Below, one piece after another: positions 1-12,500 of a stretch of 64,000 bases of DNA. Both the position numbers and the translations under genes were made by a program. The DNA is from Gigaspora margarita (Eukaryota; Glomeromycota; Glomeromycetes; Diversisporales; Gigasporaceae): assembly GCA_009809945.1 (NCBI GenBank), contig WTPW01000626.1, positions 114,730 through 178,729 on the forward strand, given 5' to 3'. Below the pieces are notes generated by a model that was not told where the DNA came from, ran no database searches, and saw only the letters and a program-made list of their open reading frames with translations. The number at the start of each line of letters is the position of its first letter. Within the stretch, counting starts at the first letter, position 1.

Positions 1-8
1 CATTCTTT

Positions 9-326
9 GGGTGGCAATTATTTCGCCAACAATCACTTCACCGACATAACATTTCACTGACAAATATTTACTAACAAGTTTATTTTACTGACAGTTTATT
101 TCACTGAAGCTCATTTCACTGACAAAGTAATTCTGGTTATTGTCGTTAGGGTCAGGGTAGGGTCAGGATAAAATTAGGGTTAAAGTTAGTGTGCTTTTTA
201 AAAAAACCTTGTCAGTGAAATGAGCTTCGGTAAAACAAACTGTCAGTAAAATGAATTTTGTCAGTGAATATTTATTGGTGAAATGTTATGTCAGTAAAGT
301 GATTGTCAGCGAAATAATACGGACCC
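9..326. mobile_element. Miniature inverted-repeat element, family A, copy 1
   Basis: The two halves are inverted copies of each other for about 110 bases. The left end GGGTGGCAATTATTTCG pairs with the right end read in reverse, GGGTCCGTATTATTTCG. Each arm repeats a short TTCACTGACA-like word every 15-20 bases. The loop holds TTAGGGTCAGGG-like, telomere-like sequence. The flanks carry CATTCTTT at 1-8 and 328-335; the base before each suggests a 9-bp duplication. No coding potential. Two more copies lie at 55630 and 59028. The 9-bp duplication would suit a Mutator-like (MULE) derivative, but no transposase is seen. Confidence 0.85.
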
Positions 327-1169
327 ACATTCTTTCAATAATAAATACCTAATAAATCATGAATATCTGTGTTCCATAAATTACTACCAAATTCATATGA
401 TATTCTAATGTCAACTATCAGGGTTAAACTCAGCATAAAAGTACCAAGCTCTCCCATATAATGGTTATACTACCCTTATCCTAGTAGAATAATAAATTGT
501 TACAGGCATTCTTTTTGATTTTAATACTGAAATTTAATTTTTGATAATAAACGAATATTTTATGCACATCCTTTTTAAAGTTAGAACTATAATGACCTTA
601 AAGTGTGCATAATGATACCAAAGAACAAAGAAAAATAGAGTCATAAATCTACAGGCAATGCTTTATATATGTGCAGTTTTTAAAAAATAAATAATTAGCT
701 TTTTACTATCACTATGTAGAAGTTTAACAATAGGTTAATTGTTTATATATATATATATATATTAAGGTTTGGATTTTTAGTACTAGTACATGATAAAAAA
801 TTAGGTTACCTCAAAATAGCACATATGCACGCACTCAAAATAGTGTGCAAGATATTAAAACACTACACAGGTGTATGTTATTTTGCAGTAATATGATATA
901 TTAATTCTAAAAATAGAAAAATTTTGTATAACCATGGTAGAAATAGCATAATACCATAGTGGAAATAGGCATTCACTATAAGTATTTATTAATTATTTAC
1001 TATAGGGTTTTTTATTATAATCATAGTAAACCTGTGCTAATTTTTACTATAAAATTTTAACCTTTTACTGCAGATTACCACTAAAAATTTTATATAATAT
1101 TTATATAACTTTATAAATTTGTAAAAAAATTACTTTATGATGGAGACAAAAAATAACTAATTATATACT
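327..1169. other. AT-rich spacer, no gene seen
   Basis: No open frame or RNA gene can be supported. It contains a short (TA)n run near 740-762. Around 935-975 there is a fragment with two CCAT-type words followed by GGAAATAG. That fragment resembles the right end of the element at 18410-19106 and is probably a relic of the same family. Confidence 0.6.
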
Positions 1170-1171
1170 TA

Positions 1172-2715
1172 CAGTTAGACCTCCATAAATGCAACCTTCA
1201 TAAATGCAATACTTCCCTAAATGCATGTTTTTGTCTTGTCTTTATGAAATTATTAGTGCTAAATGCACATTCTATATTCTGTAAATACACGTTCTTTCAA
1301 ATAATTTTCTATATTATGCTACCTTCCTAAATACATATAGCCAATCAAATTTTAGTATTTAAGATAAGTTAAACATAGAGTTTAGAACCAGTTTTATTTA
1401 TAAAAACCAGTTGTAACTATATTTAAAAAAAATCAACTCGAGTTGGACCCAGATTTGGTAACAACTGGTTATCTGGTTTATAAAATAAAACTGAATTTAA
1501 CTTAAAGTTTAGGCATTTGAATGCAACTGAATGTTTGATATATAAACTAAAACTGAATTTATTATACAATATAGTTAATATCAAAATAGATATCACAAAA
1601 GATTATATATAGTAATAGTATTAAGAACAATTGAAAATAAATTAAAATTTACACATGTACTGTATTAAATAGAATAATGATTATATTTGGAATTCACTTA
1701 AGTGGATTCTAATGGACATACCAAAAAATTAATTATTGCAATTAATTTTTTTATATTTAAATACAATTGCAATTATTGCAGTTTGCATAATTTTGTGACC
1801 CTATGATTGATTTTTTTATGATTAAATAATTGTGATTGTGATTGCGACTGCTAAAGCCAAAGCTAGCCAATTTATCATAAATCTGAGTTTGTATCAAGCT
1901 CAGATTTATAATAAATTGGCTGGCTGTAGCAATCACAATCGCTATCACAATAATTTACTCATATAATAGGGGACAATGCAAACTGCAATAATTAAAATTA
2001 TTATAAAAATAATTGATCTCAAATAATTGCAATTGATTGCAATAAATCAATTTACTTTCATAAAATGATCTTGATGGTGAATATATGGTAAGTAAGCTAA
2101 TTAAAAATTGTACTTAATTGACTCATTGTGGCTGCGCTACCAATAAACTAATCGAGTTTCAAATACAACACAAAATAAATTCTCTATTATTAGCTTTGTA
2201 TGCGTGATATTGTCAAATTTGTCTTCTGGTGGTTTTCATGCCACATATAATGTTTGATAAACACATAATTGGTAATCTGGTCAAAGTTAAAAACACAAAA
2301 AAAGGTATCAATTTTATTTATAGTAAAGTTGCATGAAAATGGATTATTTGAAGAACTGTGCATAATTGAATTTTAAAGGCTGATTAATAATTGTGCCCTG
2401 GCCAATTTGAGTACTAATAATTATCTGATTTGGGTTCATCTGGATCATATATATAGCTAGTTGTATTTATGCACCCAGTTGAATATTTTTCAAATTTAGA
2501 CCCAGATTTATTAACAATTCAGGTGGATCCAGGTTTAAAACTAGGTTGATGCATCTAGTTCCAACCTCTAGTTATACTATTTTTAGTAGAAGTTATACAA
2601 ACTTAATGTCTAATCTTTAAAGCTGCAATTTAATTAGCTCTCTCTAAATGCAATATCTCCCTAAATGCATGTTGTAGGCTTGTCTGCACATGTTGCATTT
2701 ATAGAGGTTTGACTG
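1172..2715. mobile_element. Pogo/Tc1-like DNA transposon remnant, non-autonomous
   Basis: The left end CAGTTAGACCTCCATAAATG pairs with the right end read in reverse, CAGTCAAACCTCTATAAATG, and both are followed by further AAATGCAA-type subterminal repeats. The flanking dinucleotide TA is present on both sides (1170-1171 and 2716-2717), as Tc1/mariner/pogo transposases produce. Several AAATGCAT/AAATGCAA words recur near both ends (1190-1290 and 2640-2700). No transposase frame survives, so it is either an internally deleted copy or heavily decayed. A separate hairpin element sits inside at about 1771-1995. Confidence 0.75.
1771..1995. mobile_element. Hairpin miniature element, family B, copy 1 (nested)
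   Basis: An almost continuous inverted repeat. The left arm reads ATTGCAGTTTGCATAATTTT and the right arm read in reverse starts ATTGCAGTTTGCATTGTCCC. The inner stem, around CAATTTATCATAAATCTGAG, closes near 1890. A second copy lies at 15525-15720, inside another DNA transposon. Noncoding; the short open frame across it is only the read-through of a palindrome. Confidence 0.75.
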
Positions 2716-2717
2716 TA

Positions 2718-3537
2718 CTAAATAAAATATTAGTTGACTTAGTATTAGCTGTTAGTAAATTTTTATAACCAAATTTTTGAATTCATGCTAGCTAGTACAG
2801 GACAATGGGTTTATGTCAAAAATTTTAAATATTTTGTCTTGTTAATGCATCAATGAATATTAGAAATTTGCCAAATATTTATTTACAGTAACATTCATAG
2901 AAATTCAAATATATAGTTTAGTTATATAGTATTTATTTGTTAACTGGATACTTGAACTGTTTAATGGAAGTTAAAAATGAATATTCTATATTGTACAATC
3001 TGAAATATTTATAGTCATACCCCATATAGTCACTCCTCTATATAAGCACCCAATATTCTGCAATGGACTTAAATATAGTAAAATAACTTTATTATAGTCA
3101 TAAATCACCTATAATTACTATTACAAAAAAATTTTGATTTATTATTAATTTTATTCATAATAAACCCTTCATTATAATTACATATTTTGACTAAATATAG
3201 ATCATAACATAATTGGCCAATATTCATATTCAAGTTTATTTAAAATTTTTTATTAAAAATTCTTAAAGCAAAAAATTATTGCTGCAGTAGTCCGATTTGG
3301 ATAAAACAACTACCAAAATGTTCATCTCAATGAGATGGTTCTAATAGGCCCAAAATTATTAAATCAAATTACAAATTTCTGCAATAATTAAGAATTTGTA
3401 TTACTTCACATGTTTAAAGATTGATTAAATTTAAATATCAAGTAAAAAATCCTTAATGAACTTACATTTTTGTAACTAGATTTGGACAATTTTAGACTCT
3501 TTATAATTGTTTTATTGAATTAAACCCTTGGGTAGTT
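2718..3537. other. AT-rich spacer with relics of inverted-repeat elements
   Basis: No gene seen. At 3013-3055 the sequence ATAGTCACTCCTCTATATAA looks like a Tc1/pogo-type terminus, and a loosely matching reversed end occurs near 3160-3195, so a decayed about 180-bp element is possible. At 3285-3400 there is one arm of the foldback family that recurs at 41121 and 44164. It is recognised by ACCAAAATGTTCATCTC followed by a TTCTAATAGGCCC-like stretch. Confidence 0.45.
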
Positions 3538-4978
3538 ATTTTATTCAAATTATAGAAATTAGCTATGATTAAACACCTTGGTTCACATCTATTTAATTGA
3601 TGTTTCTCTAAAAATTATATTTCTAAACTATAGCAACATGGAAGGATTTTTTCTATTTCTAAAAATAACACTTTTGAAAGTAATCTAAATCTCACAAAAC
3701 CTATTAGCCTTATTGAACACATCCAAAAAATTTATACAAAAATTTTTACCAATAGACTAAATCAAGTTTTTTCACAATTTATTATACTATGCTATCACCT
3801 TATAACTATGTTGCACTCCCAAACAATAGCACTTCTATTCCTATTCATATTCTAAACAATTTAATAGAAGATGCAAATTGTAATTATAAAGAAATTTGGT
3901 TACTTTCTCAAAATATGAGCAAGGCCTATGATCCTGTTTTTTATACTTTTTAAACATTTTCTCTCACTTAATTTACTATCTAGTATAATTAATATTCTTC
4001 TGGACCTAGTTACTAATAGACAAAACCAAGTTATTGGCCTTACTGCACCTTATCAGGTTCAGAGCGGTATAGATCAAGATGAAACCATTACTACTCTTCT
4101 TTGAAGAATCTATTATAATCCTTTAATTACTCATATTCATACTAATACACCTGGTTATTCAATTGGTACATCCTGAATAACTAATTTCAAAAATCAAATA
4201 TTTGACAAAATCCAAACAAAATGTTCTGTCTTGGCTTCTATAGGTAATACTCTGTGATTTGCTTCTTCACAACTTGAACTTACTAGAATGATCTCTATTG
4301 TGAAATCTTTCTATACTATGGCTAATATTCAAGTTAATTCTTCTAAATCTATTTTATCAACTAATTTGAAAGTAAATAACTATACTCCTATTATCTTCAA
4401 TAATCATATTCTTTTACTATGGCTATTAAGTCAACCTTTCAAATTTCTTGGATGCTAGTTTACACTCAACAATAAACAATCAAAACAAATATGCCTATTA
4501 ATAACAAAATTCTCTCAACTTATCAATATTGCCAGAACTACTTCAGAACTAAACAAATTACTGATATACAAGCATGATACATTATTACTACTATTATTTT
4601 TACTATAGAATACCATATACAAAATATTTTTATTAATAGATCAGCTTGTAACAAAATTTTTTCACACCATATTGGTCTTGTTAAACACAAAGCCAAACTT
4701 AGCTAAACTATTCCTACTAGTACTTTTTTTTACCCCCAACTTTATAACATTAAAAATATTTGTGATATTTAGCTTTAACATCATATCTCAAGCTTCATTA
4801 AATGCTTAAATAATAACAACTTACTTAATACTACAACTCATATTCGAATCCAGCAAATTCAAAATAATCTTTGGTTATCTACTAGCATCTTTTTGTATCC
4901 TAATCCTACTATAGATGGTTCTAACCACAATACAACTAATTTCAAAATTATCCAACTTTTTAAATACATGGCATGAAC

Positions 4979-5158
4979 AGGACCCCGAAATATACATAGA
5001 TAGGTCAGGTTAATTATAGGGTTACTAAAAAAGGAAAGATCTGCAAAAAAAACTTCAAAAATAAGCAAAAAATTACTATAAATAGAAAAGATCTGCATAA
5101 AAAACCTCAAAAATAAGCAAACTCATACCTGACCTATCTATGTATATTTCGGGGTCCT
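4979..5158. mobile_element. 180-bp miniature element of the AGGACCC family
   Basis: Ends are inverted copies: AGGACCCCGAAATATACATA on the left and the same read in reverse on the right, continuing through GATAGGTCAGG. The flanking 8 bases are GCATGAAC (4971-4978) and GCATGGAC (5159-5166), a 7/8 match that marks an 8-bp target duplication as hAT-type transposases make. It is inserted in the LINE 1 body. The sister copy at 58519-58698 has the same length. Confidence 0.88.
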
Positions 5159-5733
5159 GCATGGACTATTAATACTAATTCTAATTTTAATATTCTATTT
5201 ACTATCAAAGATGATCTATTTTTTTGAATCTATACTATTCTCACATTTCAAATATCTACTTTCAAAAACCAAATTAGACATCATCATCTTTTATTTCTTG
5301 GCCAACTTATCTCTTTTAACAATTCTTGCTTGCTTGACTGGAAACATATCTAAACTTAATAAAATTCCAAAAGGCAAAATTCCTTTGTAGTTTACCTTTT
5401 TGGAAGACCAAACAACTAGTTATATATATGAACATACTATTTATTCACACTTCAAGTTACCCAAACAAACTACTATAATTATATTACTGGATACTTTTCT
5501 AAACATATGAAACCTTGGCTTATTACCTTATTTGATAATTAAATAGTTATTGGTAAAGCATATCACCAATCTAATACTTCAGATTATACTCTTATTACAC
5601 ACTAGCAATATCTAGCCACAATTCACATGCTTATACTCAATACTATCTATTACTACATCTTTATATGAAAACTGTACTCTCAATTTCAATATTATTGCAA
5701 ACAAAAATACTATTCTTATTTCAACAAGTCATG

Positions 5734-6472
5734 GGTGTGATGATCTAAAGAAGTGGCCAGGTTGTCACCCCCAAGTGGCAGGTCAAAAGTTCAAATCCCA
5801 CTAATGACGATAATGAAAAATAGGCCTGTATTATGGTAACTGTGGCTCAATATTGGTTGGGTGAGAAACCTGTAACCTTGGTTCAACTATCTTGAATAGG
5901 AGCTCAGGGTGCAATAAAAAATCCAAGGAACCAGAAAAACAGAAACCTGTTTGGAAAGTTCCAATTAAGGAGGTAGATTAGGATCTCTGATGGCACTACC
6001 ATAAAAAGAGGTCAGTGCTGGATCCAAATGAACCTTAAAAGGGCAAAGGAGGTACCTAGCAGTTTGGAGTGATTCAGACTGCAAGTGTCGGTATAATGCA
6101 AATGCATCAGTTACTAAAAATCCATGGATAACTATGAAATGGGATGTGGTTGTGCAATAGTAATCCTTCTAGTTTTAAGACCAGTGCAGACAGGTCGCAC
6201 TTGATTTCTCTAAGCAGAAATGAGTGAAGTCAGACTTTGGAATTAAATATTGGTTGGATCGTTAGTAGGAATTAGAGGGTTTAAATAGGCAACTTCTGTA
6301 GTTGGGTTGTAGATATGGCAGCTAGTATAGAACCTTTGGGCGGACTATTTAAATTAGGCACCAAAAGTGCATGTATGGCTAGTTGTACTCTTGTTCTCAA
6401 AAAATGTATTCCAATTTAATATATTCTAATAAAGTATTGGCAAGGCTGTTGAAGTTGGAAAAAAAAAATTTT
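5734..6472 (+). mobile_element. SINE family 1, full-length copy inside LINE 1
   Basis: A 739-bp element flanked by an exact 11-bp duplication, AACAAGTCATG, at 5723-5733 and 6473-6483. The head looks tRNA-derived: an A-box-like stretch around GTGGCCAGGTTGTC and a B-box-like GTTCAAATCC about 45 bases later, so RNA polymerase III transcription is expected. A long body follows. The 3' part includes GTGCAGACAGGTCGCACTTG and ends with AATAAAGTATTGGCAAGG then an A-rich tail. The 3' part matches the 3' end of LINE 2 at 17500-17676. Other copies are at 22178-22926 (minus) and 28844-29500. Confidence 0.9.
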
Positions 6473-8079
6473 AACAAGTCATGCTATTAAATTTTTTGGA
6501 AGACTTAATCCTAACAAATCAGTAAATCTAAATGCCAATTACCTCAATCTTATCTTTTCAACTACAGCAAGAAATCCAATTAGTATTCCAACATTACCAA
6601 ATCTTCTTATACCAAATGCATAAATACTTTCTTTTTTTCATTCTAGTACTGCACTTGATACTTTGTAATCTATTTGTTATTATAACAGTTATCTCACAGA
6701 ATTAACATTTTACTAATGGTTCTGGTATTAATCTTGGTAACTCTCAGTGCTTTATGGGCATTGGCTGGATTCAATTACATAATCAAAATATTTTATATAC
6801 TTTTCAATCACAAATCAAATTCTGGCCATGTTCTTTTAAAGCTGAACTAGTAGCAGTTTTATCAGCAATTAGTACTGCTCCTAGAAACTGATTTATTCAA
6901 ATCTTTATAGATTTCCAACTTGTAATATCCAAATACAATGGCCTAATTTATACTATACCCTTTTTAAACCTTTTAATATACCTTATTGGCCTATTTGGAA
7001 TATCTTATTAAACTTTATTAAATTATATAATTTTAATATTACTTTTTATAAAGTTATTGCACACCAAGTAATTATCACTTGGGCCAAATCTGAAGCAAAA
7101 ATAATACCTATTTTTTGCTGCTTAACAGTATTAATTACTATACAAAACACTAAATTTAAGTAGATACAACAAGGCTACAAAACCAAAAGCCAAGCACAAG
7201 TTTACTAGTGCCATTGAAATTACTCACAAGTAAATTTTTAGTTCCGAGAAAACAGCATTTGAAGAATAGACTTATAAAGCAAGTTGGTCAACAACTTAAC
7301 AAAACAATCACCAAGACAAAGTCTAGAACTAGAAGTTAAAACTAAATTTAGAATCTATTAATTCTGGCATACTTTATTGCAAAACAAAAAAACTACTCTT
7401 TCTATTAGTTAGAAAAATTTTATTACTGTTCTCAATACCAAAGTGGGAATTCACTATGATCTTATCTGCAGAACACACTATTCAACAAAACAAAACAAAC
7501 ACATATTAGCAATATTACTAAATCAGAAACTAGTAAACAAACAAAAGAGATATTCTTCTAACAAAACAAACAAACAAAACAAACATGTTTACACGTTAGT
7601 CAATTTAATAACTTCATTTTAAGGCTATAACAACTAGACATAGAATTCCTGTAAAAGTAAAAGACTTATTCAAGCAAATTTCCAAGCCTCATCACAGATT
7701 GATGCAGAATACGACCAGTTTGTGCTCAAAAAAGACAAGATTATTGCCCAATAGTTATGGATCAACAATCCAAAAGTCACCACAACTATAAGAGTATCAT
7801 TACAAAAATATGATTATTTTAATTATAAACAATCAAGTAAACAATCTTTATCAAAGAAAAAGAAACTTTTCTAGAAGGATTATTACTTGAACAGGTTAAC
7901 AATAACAATATCCAAATCAATACAAAAAATTGATGCTAGAAACTCTTGAATACAGAACAACTAACTATGGAACAGAAAAAATTTAGAACAAACTTAATAC
8001 AAGAATTACTTAGTAAAGAGATCACCAAGGAGAGTATTATAAATTTACAACAATCAAGCATCATATTCCAATAGAAAAG

Positions 8080-8406
8080 ATGAAAGATATTCAAGAAACC
8101 AGCAACCAGGCAAAAATTGAGTTTACAACCAGCTTACCTTTAGCCAACCAAACTAACAAACGTAAAAAACAAGATTCTGAAAGTCCAGTAAATTCTGCTA
8201 CTAATGACAATACTAGAAAAAAGATGAAAACAAATATGCCAGATATTTTAGGTTCAATCTGGGCTCCAGCTAACTCCAAAGAATTCCTAATAAGAAAATC
8301 TCAGAATGACCTTGATTATCACTTTACCCTATGGGACATACCTCTAAATGTATACTCTAATAAAATTAAAAGATGCTATGATAAAGCAGAAATAATTAAA
8401 ACTTAA
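8080..8406 (+). pseudogene. LINE 2 ORF1 fragment (RNA-binding-like region)
   Basis: A 108-residue open stretch. It has a basic KKxR-rich segment (residues about 27-50, RKKQDSE and RKKMKTN), then LGSIWAPANSK and LDYHFTLWDIPLNV. The last segment matches what I recall of ORF1 proteins of Glomeromycotina LINEs, where it begins an RRM-like fold. The frame stops in what should be the middle of the domain and similarity continues in broken form to about 8880. It would bind LINE RNA if intact. Not a host gene. Confidence 0.6.
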
Positions 8407-8890
8407 AACATAGAGAAATTTAGAGCATCTTTATAAAAATCAAGGCTAACAACTCGACAAAACTATTAGTGCTTCAAAAGGCATGGCCCATTTATTTTGA
8501 AGAAAGAAAACTCTTAAGAATCGCTTCAGGTGAATTTGATAAATCAATCTTAAATAAGAGGAGAGAAATAAAAGCAATTCTACAAAACCTTTCTAAAATA
8601 GCAAAAGAAATTACTCTACTATGACAACTAAAAGCATTTAAAGTCAAAGGAGTATTCATACCAAACAATAGTAATAGTAACTAATACAAAATAGCTATGG
8701 TATTCTTTGATTCACTACAAGACTTACAGAATGCAACAAGATCAAAAATTTATTACTACAATACCAAGCTACTATAAAAGAAAATAGATTAGTTAAAGAA
8801 GCCAAAATAAGAACACCTGAGATAGTAGCATCAAGATTATACTCGCAACCCAAAAAAATAGAAAAAGAAATCAAACCAAAACAGGCCAAG

Positions 8891-9538
8891 TTGAATAGTA
8901 CAAGAAATCTAGATCAATCTAATACAGTGCTTATTGACTCTACTATAAAAAATCATAAGGGTAAAGAGAACCAGAAAATAGCTGCAATACAGGAGGACAA
9001 TCTAGCAGAAATAGGTATAATAATGTGCAACATACTTAGCAGATTAGATAATCTGGAATTTGGAACCAAAAAGGATAAACACAAGCAGGTTGTACCTGCT
9101 TTTTATCCTAAGGGTGCCCCAGTTGTACCACAACAAATCCAAAAGGTTCTATTAGAACAGTACGACCAGGTACAATATCCAACTCCAAACTCTTACTTTA
9201 AAAGCAAATTTTGCCTCTTGCAACAACTTCTTATGGCAACCCAAGGTTGGATTACTATAGTCACAAAGTTTATAGCTATAGAAAAGTTTAAAAACAACAA
9301 TAATTGTCAAGAAGAACAACAAAAGTTATCTCAAGACAGAAACAGTGCAAACTCATTAGAGAATAACTCATACATAGCACCTCTATATTTAATAGAAGAA
9401 ATCAAAAACAACCTGAGATTAGTTCTAAATATTGCAGGTCACAATATGAATGGTCTCAAACAAAACCCTCTGAAACTTAGAGACCTCTCAGAGTGGTTGG
9501 AATTAATTCAATTAATGTTTGCAGAATTACTAAGATGA
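8891..9538 (+). pseudogene. LINE 2 ORF1 C-terminal region running into ORF2 endonuclease start
   Basis: The longest open stretch in LINE 2 (215 residues). The first 160 residues are polar, Asn/Gln/Lys-rich, with a proline-containing stretch (AFYPKGAPVVPQQ) and no recognisable catalytic motif. Residues about 177-210 (LRLVLNIAGHNMNGLKQNPLK) match the start of LINE endonuclease domains, where the H-N-MNGL strand precedes the first catalytic residues. The open frame may therefore span the end of ORF1 and the start of ORF2 by decay of the intervening stop, or the two may be fused. The start at 8891 is not meaningful, since the upstream frame is broken. Confidence 0.5.
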
Positions 9539-10140
9539 ATATTTCAAACAAAGAGGGATTTCATATTACAAAAGAAAATTCGAACTTTATATCCTTCTGG
9601 TCCAATGCTAACAAAGACAAAAAAAAGGTTCTGGAGTGGGCCTTCTAATAGATAAACAGTGAAAAAAGCAGGTAGGAAATATCTTCAAGCCTAGTAGCTA
9701 TATGCTAATAGTAGATCTTTTTTTTAAACAACTTATCATCACAATTATGATTATTTATCTGCTACCAAATGATAAATCAAAGGCAAAAAAAGTACAGCAA
9801 AAGGTAATAAACAGATACATAAAAAGAAGCCCTAATGCCCACTTTATAACCCTTGAAGATTTCAATGCCATTATTGATCCAGATATAGACAAAGCATCTG
9901 AAACATGTGGAACTCCAAACAAAAAATTACCGCTTTATAATTGGCTAAACAAAAACAGTTTCGCTAATACAAATAGAGAGTTGACCCAACTGGAAAAGCA
10001 TTCACTTGGACAAATAGCTCTAGTAGCACAAGAATAGACCAAATATGGGCTTCTAACGATTTATTTCTTGGACTGTTAGCAGCAAATAGATACTCTTACA
10101 GGAAGTGATAACAATATAGTGTTGCCTCACTTGATCTAAT
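9430..10140 (+). pseudogene. LINE 2 endonuclease domain (EEP/AP type), inactive
   Basis: Recognised by GHNMNGL at the start, IYLLPNDKSKAKK in the middle, the degraded LEDFNAIIDPDID block near 9855-9895, and SSTRIDQIWASNDL near 10025-10060. Functional relatives have GDFNA and a final SDH. Here the glycine is Glu and the histidine is Asn (GSDNN near 10105), both explicable by single G-to-A or C-to-A changes. The domain would nick target DNA in a working element; this copy should not. Confidence 0.7.
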
Positions 10141-10949
10141 TCACTTGATATCAAACTGTAATCTAGCAAAAATAAAAAAAATCAAGCCAAATTTCCTATA
10201 TGATAAGGCAAAAGTGGATGACTGGAACTCATACCATACAGACCTAAATAAATTACTCTTGAACAACACCAAAACAAAATACCTGTTTAAACCTGAAGAA
10301 GAATTAAATCTTGTTAATTATGAGAACCTAATTGACTTATGGGATGTAATAGAAAGCAGTATCCTTATAGCAACTCACAAGAACATCCCTAAGAAAAAGA
10401 TTATTAATACTATTGCAAACAAATGAAAACTCAGGCCCAAGTCAAAACTACACAAAAATTTAGTTATTCTGGGCAAATGGATTAGCATAGGTAGAAAATT
10501 GAAGGGCCTCCGAATACCCAAAGTAGATTTAAATGCCCTAAGAAGTCTACTATATAAAATTAACAAGAAACTAGACTTGAACATAACTCTCCAAAGTGAA
10601 TATTGGTCAGACAAAGTTCTAGATGACCTTAAAGGCTAGTAAAAAATCCTTCAAGAAAAAAATGCTCAAGAACTAGAGCAAGCACGCATCAAAATAATTA
10701 ATGATAGGATTTCTGAAAGGTGTGAAATGATAAATGGTAACCAGAAAAAAATGTTGGGCAGCCTACTTGATAAACCTTTAGCAAGATTAAAATAGACCAA
10801 CTGTTAACCAAAAATGAGAAAGCTAGACATTTGTGAACAAAAAAGATGATATCAAATGTGAGACAAAAGATTACTTTGAGAACTATTTTAGCAAAGAAGG
10901 CCCAGACAGGCATATATCTTCTGAGAACTAAGACTATTGGTACGAACTA

Positions 10950-12500
10950 AACTACAAATTAAATTAGAATAGTATAACAGTTTAAACAGCCCAATAGAAA
11001 ACAAAGAATGGAAAGAAATGCTTGCAGATCTAAGTACAAATTCAGTTCCTAGTAGTTCAAAGCAGGTAGTTCCAAGGCCCAGAGGCTCTTTAGAAGATTA
11101 AGGAATATTTGCCTAAAGACAAAATTGATTTCCTCTAAATGGAAATTAGCAATAATTTACCCAATTCCTAAAAGCAGCAATTGGAACTTTGATTAAAATA
11201 ATGTGCAACCAATTGCTTTCTTAGAATCTTTCTAAAAATGCGTCACAAAGATTCTAACAAATAGAATTTCCCAAATTTGTTCTCACTACAATGTGCTCCA
11301 AGGACCAAAGTATGCAAGTCTTCCAGAGAATTCTACGATAACACCAATTCATATACTAAACAATATCGTTGAAGATGCCAGAGAAAACAATAAGGAACTT
11401 TGGATCTTGTTCCAAGACATGTGAAGAGCTTTTGATTCTGTACTACTAAATATGCTAAAACGATTATTATGCAGAATCAAAATTCTGATATATATAGCAG
11501 AGTTTATTTGTGATATATTCTACCAAAAAAATGCACAGGTTCTAACTGAAGCAGGCAAGACTAATGCATTTGTAATTTCCAAAGAGATAGACCAAAGTGA
11601 AGCTATTTCACCACTATTATGGCAGATTTTTTACAATCTACTACCCGAAAGAATTCAAAAATTCCAAAACATAGGTTATAAAATGAGCATCCACATTCTA
11701 GTCAATTTGCGAAATAACTCATTTAAAAGGATAGAATACCATCAATCAGTACTTGCTTTTGCTAACAACACTACTTGGATTAGCAATAGCAAAGATCAAA
11801 TAGAAAAGATTATAGAATTGCAGAAAGTTTTTACTCTCTAAACAGTATAGAAATTAACAAGAAGTCTAAACTTGTAGTTCTCAATTCTGAGAAAAAAAAA
11901 CAAGAAAACTTTCTATTTCTAAACATTACAAAAATTTTTGCTGAAAATAAGAACAATATCATGCAGTTTCTTGATGTTTGGATTAATACAGCTCAAGAAA
12001 ATTCAGATCCAAAACAAAGCCTGCAGTATCTTTGTGGCAACAATTCAGTCTCTGAAACTTAAAAATGCAACAATAAATCAACTTATTTATATTAATAACA
12101 CATTATTATACGCATACTGGCTTATCTTCTTCAAACAACAAGACTATCAAGAATAAATGTAGAAAAAATACAAAAACTGTTAATCTAACTAATTATACAA
12201 AAAGCAGAACTTCAAGTATCAACACCAACTATATAATCAAGCATAAAAATCTCATCAATGCAAAAGGGTTATAGGAAGAAATTGTAGTAAAGTAGACTTT
12301 CAGGCTTCAGTCAAGACTTAATACAAGTAGTGCTGAGGAGATTATGACAAGAATTAGATACTATCAGGGCCTACTTGTAACAAGATCGCCAAGTGCAAGC
12401 TGGAAAACTCTAGATCAACAGCTTCTCAAACATTTATAAAAATGGAATCTTACAAGAAAGTACCTTTTTAATACACAAAACCTAAATCTAAATTTTGTTC
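10950..12500 (+). pseudogene. LINE 2 reverse transcriptase domain, inactive
   Basis: RT blocks appear in order: a degraded RPIAFLES-type block (11205-11235), PIHILNNIVEDARENN (11345-11395), FQDM then RAFDSV (11408-11445), EIDQSEAISPLLWQIFYN (11587-11640), and LAFANNTTWISNSKDQIEKI (11752-11815). The last normally carries the catalytic Asp-Asp of F/YADD; here both positions are Asn. The first catalytic Asp (FQDM) is retained. Identification as LINE RT is firm; loss of activity follows from the missing Asp pair and from multiple stops. Confidence 0.78.

Larger units (their letters stand above)
3538..7150 (+). pseudogene. LINE 1: 5'-truncated non-LTR retrotransposon (RT and RNase H)
   Basis: Decayed non-LTR element reading left to right. 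The conserved RT block around 3680-3760 reads like KPISLIEHIQKIYTK. It is followed at 3800-3950 by the NNSTSIPIHILNNLIEDA region and a degraded DMSKAFD motif. The GIDQDE block lies near 4070-4090. A thumb/connection region follows to about 5700. An RNase H-like stretch at 6740-6960 includes KAELVAVLSAIS and IFIDFQLV. The start falls inside the RT fingers, with no endonuclease or first ORF, so this is a typical truncated insertion. Many stops are TGG-to-TGA or TAG changes (e.g. LLWRI to LL-stop-RI near 4105). A 180-bp element (4979-5158) and a SINE (5734-6472) interrupt it. The 3' end against LINE 2 is not sharp. Confidence 0.8.
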
